A stretch of DNA of 5,518 bases, from NCBI GenBank assembly GCA_019234035.1, contig JAFALX010000202.1, positions 1-5,518 on the forward strand, given 5' to 3'. Below the pieces are notes generated by a model. It was not told the origin of the DNA. It searched no databases and worked only from the letters and a program-made list of their open reading frames with translations. This document shows, in pieces, positions 1 through 5,518 of the stretch. The translations under genes were made by a program, and so were the position numbers. The DNA comes from Candidatus Dormiibacterota bacterium (lineage in GTDB: Bacteria; Chloroflexota; Dormibacteria; Aeolococcales; Aeolococcaceae). Within the stretch, counting starts at the first letter, position 1. Every line of letters begins with the position of its first letter.

Positions 1-1592
1 CGCTCAACCTCGCGGTCGAGGTGCAGGACGACGACGACGACAACGTGCGCATCGCACGCGTGAAGGTGCCGCAGATCCTCGAGCGCTTCATGCCGCTGGA
101 CGACGGGGAGCGCTTCATCCCGCTGGAGCAGGTGATCGCGGCACACCTCGATCAACTCTTCCCGCAGATGCGCATCGTGGGCCGCCACATGTTCCGGCTC
201 ACGCGCAACGCGGACTACGAGCTGGAGGGCGACGAGAACGAGGACCTGCTCGAGGCCGTGCAGACCATCCTGCAGCAGCGGCGGCGCTCGCCACTCGCCG
301 TGCGTCTCGAGGTCGCCTCGGGCACTTCGGACGAGGTGGTCGATCTCCTCATACGCGAGCTCGAGCTCGACCGCGACGATGTCTACACCGTGGGGGCGCC
401 GCTCGACCTCGGCGGGCTGTGGGACCTCTACCCGCGCGTCGACCGCCCCGACCTCAAGTACGGCAACTGGCGTCCCGTCACGCCTCCCGCACTGCTCACC
501 TGGCGCAGCGAGAGTGGCGCCCCCGACGTCTTCCGCGCCCTGCGGCACGAGGACGTGCTGGTGCACCACCCCTACGAGGCATTCGACACGTCGGTCGAGG
601 CCTTCGTCGAGCAGGCCGCGTCGGACCCGCGTGTGCTGGCCATCAAGCAGACGCTGTACCGCACCAGTGGCCGCGTCTCGCCGATGATCGACGCGCTGAC
701 GCGCGCCGCGGCGATGGGCAAGCAGGTGGTCGCGCTGATCGAGCTGACCGCGCGCTTCGACGAGCAGAACAACATCGCCTGGGCGCAGCTCCTCGAGGAT
801 GCAGGCGTCCACGTCGTGTACGGCATCGTCGGGCTCAAGACACACGCCAAGCTCACGCTCGTCGTCCGCGACGAGGAGAGCGGCATCCGGCGCTACTGCC
901 ATCTCGGCACGGGCAACTACAACCCGGTCACGGCGCGCGTGTACGAGGACCTGGGGCTGCTGACGAGCGATCCCGATATCGGCGCCGACATCTCCGACCT
1001 CTTCAACCTGCTCACCGGCTACAGCCGGCAGCGGCAGTACCGCCGCCTGCTGGTGGCGCCGCTGGGCATGCGCGCGGCCCTGCTCGACAGCATCCGGCGC
1101 CAGGCGCACCCCGGCGGGCGGATCACGCTGAAGGTGAACAGCCTCGTCGACCCCGTCATGATCGACGCGCTCTACGAGGCGTCGCAGGCCGGCGCCGACA
1201 TCGCACTGATCGTGCGCGGCATCTGCGGCCTGCGCCCGGGAGTTCCGGGCATGTCTGACAGAATCACGGTGCGCTCGCTCGTCGGCCGCTTCCTGGAGCA
1301 CTCGCGCATCTACCGCTTCGGCGAGGCGGGCGACGGCGCCGAGTACCTCGCCGGCTCCGCCGACCTCATGCCGCGCAACCTCGACCGCCGCGTCGAGGTG
1401 CTGTACCCGGTGTCGGCGCCGGAGCTGCGCGCGCGTCTCGACGAGATCCTCGCCATCAACCTCGAGGACGACGAGCTCGCGTGGGAGCTCCACCCCGACG
1501 GACACTGGTCGAAGGTCGCGCACGAGCGCGGGATCAACGCCCAGCAACGCTTTCAGGAGCTCGCGCTGGAGCGGTTGCCGCAGCCCGCGTGA
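1..1592 (+). CDS. ppk1: Polyphosphate kinase 1, 5'-truncated by the window edge
   Basis: PPK1 reversibly transfers the gamma phosphate of ATP to a growing inorganic polyphosphate chain through a phosphohistidine intermediate. The frame is open from base 3, where it reads LNLAVEV, a conserved stretch near the end of the N-terminal domain. The GTG at 21 is therefore an internal codon, not the start. Counting from that GTG, the catalytic histidine is H275 in GLKTHAKL, and the second histidine is H294 in YCHLGTGNYN. They are 19 residues apart, as are H435 and H454 of the E. coli enzyme. R214 (TLYRTS) and R245 (ELTARFDE) match the E. coli Mg-binding arginines, and H427 (FLEHSRIY) matches the conserved C2 histidine. 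Both phospholipase-D-like C domains are complete, ending with SADLMPRNLDRRVEV near residues 446-460 and a short tail. By alignment to E. coli, about 160 N-terminal residues lie off the left edge. The sequence shows no lesion. It is the first visible gene of a tightly packed plus-strand operon. Confidence 0.97.
   Translation, partial: LNLAVEVQDDDDDNVRIARVKVPQILERFMPLDDGERFIPLEQVIAAHLDQLFPQMRIVGRHMFRLTRNADYELEGDENEDLLEAVQTILQQRRRSPLAVRLEVASGTSDEVVDLLIRELELDRDDVYTVGAPLDLGGLWDLYPRVDRPDLKYGNWRPVTPPALLTWRSESGAPDVFRALRHEDVLVHHPYEAFDTSVEAFVEQAASDPRVLAIKQTLYRTSGRVSPMIDALTRAAAMGKQVVALIELTARFDEQNNIAWAQLLEDAGVHVVYGIVGLKTHAKLTLVVRDEESGIRRYCHLGTGNYNPVTARVYEDLGLLTSDPDIGADISDLFNLLTGYSRQRQYRRLLVAPLGMRAALLDSIRRQAHPGGRITLKVNSLVDPVMIDALYEASQAGADIALIVRGICGLRPGVPGMSDRITVRSLVGRFLEHSRIYRFGEAGDGAEYLAGSADLMPRNLDRRVEVLYPVSAPELRARLDEILAINLEDDELAWELHPDGHWSKVAHERGINAQQRFQELALERLPQPA
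1589..1592 (+). promoter_or_regulatory. GTGA stop-start overlap coupling ppk1 to the CYTH/CHAD gene
   Basis: The GTG start at 1589 shares bases with the ppk1 TGA stop at 1590-1592. The nearest purine-rich Shine-Dalgarno-like run, GGAG at 1568-1571, is too far upstream to place a ribosome well. Initiation is therefore likely by re-initiation of ribosomes finishing ppk1. The overlap is seen directly; the coupling is inferred. Confidence 0.6.
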
Positions 1593-3076
1593 GCGCCGCC
1601 GACGCATCCCGGTGGACGCTGGTCGCAGGGCCGCAGTTCCGAACGCCGGAGCTCGATTCCGTCGACGGCATCGTGGCCGGGGCGCCCGAGCTGACCCTGC
1701 TGCGGACCATCTACGTCGACACCATCGACCTGCGCATCCTGCGCAGCGGCGGTGAGCTGCGCCTGGAGCACGGCCGCGGCTGGACCGTGGTCCTCGGCAG
1801 CGGCGAGAACGCGGCGCAGCACGTCGCGCGTGTGCACCACTTCGACGGCACCCAGGGGGTGCCGCCGGCCGCGCTCGACCTCCTCACGGGATACACACGC
1901 GGAGCGCCGGTTCGGCCCGTGCTGCACACGCGGACCGAACGCCGCGACGTCGTCCTGACCGACGGTGACGAGCAGGAGCTCGGCACGCTGCGGGACGACC
2001 TCGTGACCGTGATGCACGGCCGCCGCATCGCCACGCGCTTCCGTGAGCTCGAGGTGGTCGCCTCCGGCGACGGTAACGGCGAGCAGGCGCGGCTGGCGTC
2101 CGTCGTCGCGGCGTTGCGCGCCGCGGGAGCGGCACCGGCATCCTCGGCGCCGACCGCCACGCGCGCCATGGGCGCGCCCGCCGCCGCCGCGCCCGACGTC
2201 ACAGTTCCCCCTCCCTCGCGCGAACCGTCCGCTGCGGAGGCGGTGCGCCGGGCCATCGCGCTCGCCGTGACCCGCCTGATCCTCAACGACGCCGCAGTGC
2301 GCGTCGGCACCGACCCGGAGGGTGTGCACCAGGCGCGCGTGGCGACTCGGCGCCTGCGCTCCGACCTGCGCACCTTCCGGCCCCTGCTCGACGCCGAGTG
2401 GGTGGCGCGGCTGCGCGAGGAGCTGAGCGTGGTGGCAGGCCTGCTGGGCGCCGTGCGCGACACCGACGTCCTGTTGCAGCGCATGAATGCTGCCGCGGCG
2501 ACCCTGCGGGACGGCGAGGCGACGGCCGCCATGGGTGTCGTCAGCGGCCTCGAGGAGGCCCGCGCCGCGGCACGCACAGCGCTGCTCGAGGTGATGCGCG
2601 GCGAGCGCTACCGCCGCCTGCTCGACGACCTGGTCGGCGCGGCGTCGATGCCACGCACCACGCCGGAGGCCTCGGGCAACGCCGCCGCGATCCTGCCATC
2701 GCTGGCTCGCGGACCCTGGCGCAAGCTTCGCAAGCGAGTAGCGCAGCTGCCGGCGGATCCGCCCGATGCAGACCTGCACGAGGTGCGCATCTTCGCCAAG
2801 CGCGCTCGCTACGCCGCGGAGGCCGTCGCCTCGGTGTCACGACCCGGCGTCGGCGAGTTCGCGTCCGCGGTGGCGAAGTTGCAGGAGGTGCTCGGCGACC
2901 ACCACGACGCGGTCGTCGCGGAGGCCTGGCTCCGCGAGCGCGAGAGCCTCATCGAGGATCGCTTCGTGCTCGGCGAGCTCGTCGGCCTGGAGCGGGCCGC
3001 CGCGGCCGCGTCGCGGCAGGCGTGGCCGGCCGCGTGGGCCGCGGCCCGGAAGGCCCATCCACACCAGTGGTCCTGA
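1589..3076 (+). CDS. CYTH-like and CHAD domain protein, probable polyphosphate-binding protein
   Basis: I chose the GTG at 1589, giving 495 residues. It overlaps the ppk1 stop as GTGA and begins just before the CYTH-like fold. The frame is open back to a GTG at 1481, but that would overlap ppk1 by over 100 bases and add only arginine-rich shadow sequence. Residues about 8-178 are CYTH-like: YVDTIDLRILRSGGELRLE (42-60), GWTVVL (64-69), TRTERR (114-119) and RFRELEV (150-156). The N-terminal ExExK catalytic signature is absent, so triphosphatase activity is doubtful. An Ala/Pro-rich linker covers about 180-213. The CHAD domain (about 214-490) is canonical: VHQARVATRRLR with H247, R250, R254, R255 and R257; LLGAVRDTDVL (285-295); LHEVRIFAKRARY with H397, R400, K404, R405 and R407; and LQEVLGDHHDA (431-441). 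CHAD helices present basic residues that bind polyphosphate, which agrees with the position directly after ppk1. No signal peptide or membrane segment is seen, so it is probably cytosolic, perhaps on polyphosphate granules. Confidence 0.94.
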   Translation: MSAADASRWTLVAGPQFRTPELDSVDGIVAGAPELTLLRTIYVDTIDLRILRSGGELRLEHGRGWTVVLGSGENAAQHVARVHHFDGTQGVPPAALDLLTGYTRGAPVRPVLHTRTERRDVVLTDGDEQELGTLRDDLVTVMHGRRIATRFRELEVVASGDGNGEQARLASVVAALRAAGAAPASSAPTATRAMGAPAAAAPDVTVPPPSREPSAAEAVRRAIALAVTRLILNDAAVRVGTDPEGVHQARVATRRLRSDLRTFRPLLDAEWVARLREELSVVAGLLGAVRDTDVLLQRMNAAAATLRDGEATAAMGVVSGLEEARAAARTALLEVMRGERYRRLLDDLVGAASMPRTTPEASGNAAAILPSLARGPWRKLRKRVAQLPADPPDADLHEVRIFAKRARYAAEAVASVSRPGVGEFASAVAKLQEVLGDHHDAVVAEAWLRERESLIEDRFVLGELVGLERAAAAASRQAWPAAWAAARKAHPHQWS

Positions 3077-3092
3077 GCCCGACACTTCCCGT

Positions 3093-3566
3093 ATGAGCCG
3101 CCTGCTCCTGATCCGCCACGCCCACGCCGGGGATCGCGCGCGCTGGCGTGGCCCCGACGATCAGCGCCCGCTCAGCGAGAAGGGCTGGCGCCAGGCGCGC
3201 GGCCTCGTCGCGCTGCTGAGCGACGACGGCCTGGCGCGCATCACGTCGAGCCCGTCGCTGCGGTGTGTGCAGACGGTGCTGCCGCTCGCCGAGACCCGCG
3301 GGCTGCAGGTCGAGGAGGATCCGCGGCTGCACGAGGGCAGCGACCCGCACGAGGCGTTCACCGCGCTCGAGGCGGATCTGCACGCGGGTGCCTCGGTGGC
3401 GGCCAGCACTCACGGCGACCTGATGCCGGCGATCCTCGACCTCGCCGCCGAGCGCGGCGCGGTGCTGCCCCCCGACGTGCGCTGGCCGAAGGGCTGCACC
3501 TGGGTCCTCGACCATGAGGACGGCCGCTGGGTCGGGGCCCGGTTCCTGCCGCCGCCCGAGGCGTGA
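3093..3566 (+). CDS. Histidine phosphatase family protein, SixA / MutT1 C-terminal-domain type
   Basis: This is a 157-residue member of the histidine phosphatase (phosphoglycerate-mutase-like) superfamily, near the size of stand-alone SixA phosphatases. The ATG at 3093 is the only plausible start: it opens directly onto strand 1 (LLLIRHAHAG), and no in-frame start lies close upstream. Catalytic residues are in place: H9, the phosphorylated histidine, in RHA with the SixA-like alanine replacing the usual glycine; R8; R57 in SSPSLRC; probable acid E81 (LHEG); and H107 in STHGDL. The PLSEKGWRQA stretch (27-36) and the ending KGCTWVL (133-139) recall the C-terminal phosphatase domain of mycobacterial MutT1 more than E. 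coli SixA. MutT1 carries an N-terminal Nudix domain that is missing here, and its gene lies beside ppk1 in M. tuberculosis. The substrate is uncertain: phosphohistidine proteins, or nucleotides or other small phosphates. No clear Shine-Dalgarno precedes the gene, which starts 16 bases after the CYTH/CHAD stop, so coupled translation is likely. Confidence 0.9.
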   Translation: MSRLLLIRHAHAGDRARWRGPDDQRPLSEKGWRQARGLVALLSDDGLARITSSPSLRCVQTVLPLAETRGLQVEEDPRLHEGSDPHEAFTALEADLHAGASVAASTHGDLMPAILDLAAERGAVLPPDVRWPKGCTWVLDHEDGRWVGARFLPPPEA

Positions 3567-3568
3567 TG
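3563..3568 (+). promoter_or_regulatory. Stop-start overlap coupling the phosphatase gene to murE
   Basis: The phosphatase stop TGA (3564-3566) overlaps two possible murE starts: GTG at 3563 and ATG at 3566, which follow each other in frame. A GAGG at 3558-3561 is 4 bases before the ATG and touches the GTG, so it slightly favours the ATG. Either choice changes the protein by one residue. Translational coupling is inferred from the overlap. Confidence 0.6.
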
Positions 3569-5107
3569 CTGCCGCTGGGCAAGCTCCTGACGCGCGCGGG
3601 ACTGCTGGAGTACGTCGGCGCCGAGGGCCTCGCACCGGGTGAGGCGCGCATCCCCGTCGAGTCAGTGGTGTACGACTCGCGGCAGGCCGGTCCCGGCGCC
3701 ATCTTCGTCGCGGTCGACGGCTTTCATGTCGACGGGCATGACTTCGCGCACGACGCCGTAGCGCGCGGGGCCGTCGCGGTCATCGCCGAACACCCGCCGC
3801 ATCCGCCGGTCCCGGTGGCGACGCCGCTCTTCTTCGTCGACGATCCGCGCGTCGCGCTGTCGGCCCTCGCGGCGGCGCTGCTCGACGACCCGAGCCGCGA
3901 CCTCGTCGTCGCCGGCATCACGGGGACCGACGGCAAGACAACCACCGCGACGCTGCTGTGGGCGGCGTGGCGCGCCGCCGGATTTCCGGCGGCGTCGCTG
4001 ACGACGGTCGACTGGCGTTGCGGCGGCGACATCACGCCGAACACGACGCGGCAGACGACGCTGGAAGCGGTGGAGCTCCAGGAGATGCTGGCCACGTTCC
4101 GGCAGCGCGGCTGCACGCACGCGGCAGTGGAGACGTCGTCGCACGCGCTGGCGCTGCACCGCGTCGACCACGTCCGGTACCGCTGCGCGGTGTACACGCG
4201 GGTGACCTCCGAGCACCTGGACATCCACGGCGATCGCGACGCGTATCTCGCGGCGAAGGTGCGCCTGGCACGGCTCGTCTCTCCGCGCGACGACGGCATC
4301 GTCGTGCTCGACGCAACAGACGACTTCGCCGCTCCCGTGCTGCTGCGCATCCCGGTGGCGACGCGGCTCACGTACAGCGCCGACCCCGGTGTCGCGGCCG
4401 ACGTGTACGCAGTCCGATTGCACGCGGGCGAGTCCGGCGTGCAGTTCGACCTGCGCTCGCCGTGGGGCGAGGCGGCGGCATGGCTGCGTCTCGGCGGGCG
4501 CTTCAACGTCGCCAACGCACTGGCAGCGATCACCGCGGCGTGCGCCACCGGCGTCTCGCTCGGCGCCGCCGTGGCCGGCGTGGAGTCGGTGGAGCGCGTC
4601 GCCGGCCGCATGGAGCGTGTCGACCTCGGGCAGCCGTTCGACGTCGTCGTCGACTACGCGCACACCGCGGAGTCGCTCGCGACTGTGCTGCGGGAGCTGC
4701 GCGAGACGACTTCCGGGCGCCTGTGGACCGTGTTCGGCTCCGCCGGAGAGCGCGACGTCGAGAAGCGCGCCGAGATGGGCGCCGTCGCCGCGCAGCTCGC
4801 GGACCGCATCGTCATCACCGACGAGGACCCGCGCGACGAGGACCGGATGCGCATCCTCGACGGCATCGCCGCGGGAGCGCGCAGCCACGGCGCAACCGAC
4901 GGCGAGAACCTGTGGCTCGTGCCCGACCGCAGCGACGCGATCTCGTACGCGATGGAGCACGCCGAGCCCGGCGACGCGGTGCTGCTCGCCGGCAAGGGCC
5001 ACGAGGGCAGCATCATCACGGCGTCCGGCGCCATCCCGTGGGACGAGCGGCGCGAGGCGGAGCGCGCCATCGCGGCGCGGATGGGCGCCGCGCCCGCCGA
5101 GCTCTGA
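3566..5107 (+). CDS. murE: MurE-type ligase: UDP-N-acetylmuramoyl-tripeptide synthetase
   Basis: MurE adds the third stem-peptide amino acid to UDP-MurNAc-L-Ala-D-Glu in the cytoplasm, using ATP. The ATG at 3566 gives 513 residues, normal for MurE. The N-terminal UDP-binding domain shows VVYDSR (34-39) and a DGHDFAHDAVARGAVAV run (56-72). The central ATPase domain has the P-loop GITGTDGKTTT (117-127), TTLEAVELQ (164-172), ETSSHAL (189-195), SEHLDIHG (215-222), the probable carbamylated lysine K231 in YLAAK, and FNVANALAA (313-321). The C-terminal domain has GRME (347-350), VDYAHT (362-367), VFGSAGERD (389-397), DEDPR (419-423) and GKGHE (476-480). Differences from textbook enzymes are GTDGKTT for GTNGKTT, TTLE for TTPE and DEDPR for the diaminopimelate-linked DNPR. 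The third residue added (meso-DAP, lysine or ornithine) therefore cannot be assigned safely. The gene lies outside any visible division/cell-wall cluster, so it could be the sole murE or a paralogue. MurT and MurF are less likely, because the MurE-type UDP domain and GKGHE are clear. Confidence 0.92.
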   Translation: MLPLGKLLTRAGLLEYVGAEGLAPGEARIPVESVVYDSRQAGPGAIFVAVDGFHVDGHDFAHDAVARGAVAVIAEHPPHPPVPVATPLFFVDDPRVALSALAAALLDDPSRDLVVAGITGTDGKTTTATLLWAAWRAAGFPAASLTTVDWRCGGDITPNTTRQTTLEAVELQEMLATFRQRGCTHAAVETSSHALALHRVDHVRYRCAVYTRVTSEHLDIHGDRDAYLAAKVRLARLVSPRDDGIVVLDATDDFAAPVLLRIPVATRLTYSADPGVAADVYAVRLHAGESGVQFDLRSPWGEAAAWLRLGGRFNVANALAAITAACATGVSLGAAVAGVESVERVAGRMERVDLGQPFDVVVDYAHTAESLATVLRELRETTSGRLWTVFGSAGERDVEKRAEMGAVAAQLADRIVITDEDPRDEDRMRILDGIAAGARSHGATDGENLWLVPDRSDAISYAMEHAEPGDAVLLAGKGHEGSIITASGAIPWDERREAERAIAARMGAAPAEL

Positions 5108-5114
5108 CCCGGGA

Positions 5115-5518
5115 CTACCGCAGGGGACGCCGCGCGGGAACGCCCGGGCGCCGCGGGAACCGCGGCGGCGTCGGCGCCGCCTTGGGCACGAGCAGCACTC
5201 CCGGCCTCGGCTCCGGGTCTCCACCGCCCAGCAGCGGTGCGGCGGGTGCCGCCGCTCGCGCGACGGCGGGCGAATGGTTGACGAGCGCCGCCACGGTCCC
5301 GCCGACCCGAACGAACGGCAGCGTGAGCTCACAGAGCACCGCGGGCTTTGCCAGCGCCCGCGCGGTCGCGACGTCGAAGCGCTCGCGGAGGCCGGGGTCG
5401 TGGGCGGCCTCCTCGGCGCGTCTGGTCACCACCGCGAGCGCCGTGAGCCCGATGACACCGGCCACGTGCACGAGGAACCCGGTCTTGTGGGAATCCGAGT
5501 CGAGCAGCGTCACGCGGA
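5115..5518 (-). CDS. rsmG: 16S rRNA m7G527 methyltransferase RsmG, C-terminal part
   Basis: RsmG (GidB) uses S-adenosylmethionine to methylate N7 of the conserved 530-loop guanine (G527 in E. coli) of 16S rRNA. The gene enters from the right edge; about 133 C-terminal residues are present, and roughly the first 90-110, including the glycine-rich SAM motif, lie outside. The frame stays open to the edge (RVTLLDSDSHKTGFL), so the GTG at 5513 is an internal codon. Matches to the family are LLDSDSHKTGFL (SAM-fold strand 2 and following helix), GLTALAVVTRRAEE, FDVATARALAKPAVLCEL, LPFVRVGGTVAAL, and the typical ending with K--TP--PRRPG-P---PL before a TAG stop at 5115-5117. An unusual point is that the LKG motif usually following GG is replaced by ALVNHSP. 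The gene converges on murE, with 7 bases between the stop codons. No other gene of its own operon is visible. Confidence 0.9.
   Translation of the reverse strand, partial: RVTLLDSDSHKTGFLVHVAGVIGLTALAVVTRRAEEAAHDPGLRERFDVATARALAKPAVLCELTLPFVRVGGTVAALVNHSPAVARAAAPAAPLLGGGDPEPRPGVLLVPKAAPTPPRFPRRPGVPARRPLR
5149..5167. terminator. Perfect 8-bp GC hairpin at the murE/rsmG convergence, possible weak terminator
   Basis: Bases 5149-5156 (CGCCGCGG) are the exact reverse complement of 5160-5167, with a GAA loop. The stem lies 41 bases past the murE stop, inside the rsmG tail, because the 7-base gap between the genes leaves no room for one. There is no T-run on either strand, so it is not a standard intrinsic terminator. 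In DNA this GC-rich it may be chance, as it also codes for the conserved PRFPRRPG-type ending. Confidence 0.2.

Noticed and set aside
27..41. Five GAC codons in a row giving an acidic Asp run in PPK1
   Set aside because: The site is a variable loop between conserved LNLAV and ARVKVP stretches in PPK1; a short acidic run there is ordinary and too short to call a repeat element.
419..1258. 279-codon plus-strand open frame inside ppk1 in another phase
   Set aside because: Composition is dominated by Arg, Ala, Pro and Gly as in shadow frames, while the ppk1 frame holds all catalytic motifs.
1481..1588. Upstream GTG start for the CYTH/CHAD gene
   Set aside because: It would overlap ppk1 by 112 bases and add 36 arginine-rich residues without family similarity or the missing ExExK. 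The GTGA overlap at 1589 is a typical coupled start.
1553..2779. 408-codon minus-strand open frame antisense to the CYTH/CHAD gene
   Set aside because: Low-complexity Arg/Gly/Ala composition, no domain signature, and the opposite strand encodes a convincing CHAD domain.
2766..3092. Long N-terminal extension of the phosphatase open frame
   Set aside because: The extension lies within the CYTH/CHAD gene, is Arg/Ser-rich shadow sequence, and the conserved phosphatase fold begins right at the ATG at 3093.
3077..3092. Possible promoter or Pho-type operator between the CYTH/CHAD and phosphatase genes
   Set aside because: Only 16 bases are available and they show no direct repeat, palindrome or promoter-like element.
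3662..5332. 556-codon minus-strand open frame antisense to murE and running into rsmG
   Set aside because: It is rich in Arg, Ala and His with no recognisable motif, and it overlaps two genes with clear family signatures. It is the expected shadow frame of GC-rich coding DNA.

Overview
The window is very GC-rich, with strongly GC-biased third codon positions, frequent GTG starts and almost no intergenic DNA. The PPK1 and histidine-phosphatase sequences look most like actinobacterial relatives, and the MurE type also fits deep-branching Actinomycetota or Chloroflexota. My best guess is a high-GC, deep-branching actinobacterium, for example of the Thermoleophilia type. This is inferred from motifs remembered for these families, not from a search.

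Layout: four plus-strand genes run head to tail, and the 3' part of a fifth gene faces them. (1) Bases 1-1592 hold the C-terminal three quarters of polyphosphate kinase 1 (ppk1), whose start lies off the left edge. (2) Bases 1589-3076 encode a CYTH-like plus CHAD protein whose GTG start overlaps the ppk1 stop in a GTGA. (3) Bases 3093-3566 encode a short SixA/MutT1-C-type histidine phosphatase, 16 bases downstream. (4) Bases 3566-5107 encode a MurE-type Mur ligase whose start overlaps the phosphatase stop as TGATG. (5) On the minus strand, bases 5115-5518 hold the C-terminal part of rsmG (16S rRNA m7G methyltransferase). It converges on murE with only 7 bases between the stop codons.

How the genes fit together: PPK1 makes polyphosphate from ATP. 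CHAD domains bind polyphosphate and CYTH domains act on triphosphate-type substrates, so genes 1 and 2 form a polyphosphate module. The phosphatase resembles the C-terminal domain of mycobacterial MutT1, whose gene also neighbours ppk1 in Mycobacterium tuberculosis. The coupled murE links this module to peptidoglycan precursor synthesis, at least in expression. No promoter lies within the window; the operon promoter must be upstream of base 1.

I see no RNA gene, mobile element, CRISPR array or unknown multi-gene system. The points worth a second look are the CYTH domain without its ExExK signature, the MurE with DEDPR in place of DNPR, the phosphatase without a Nudix domain, and the tight coupling of polyphosphate genes to murE.
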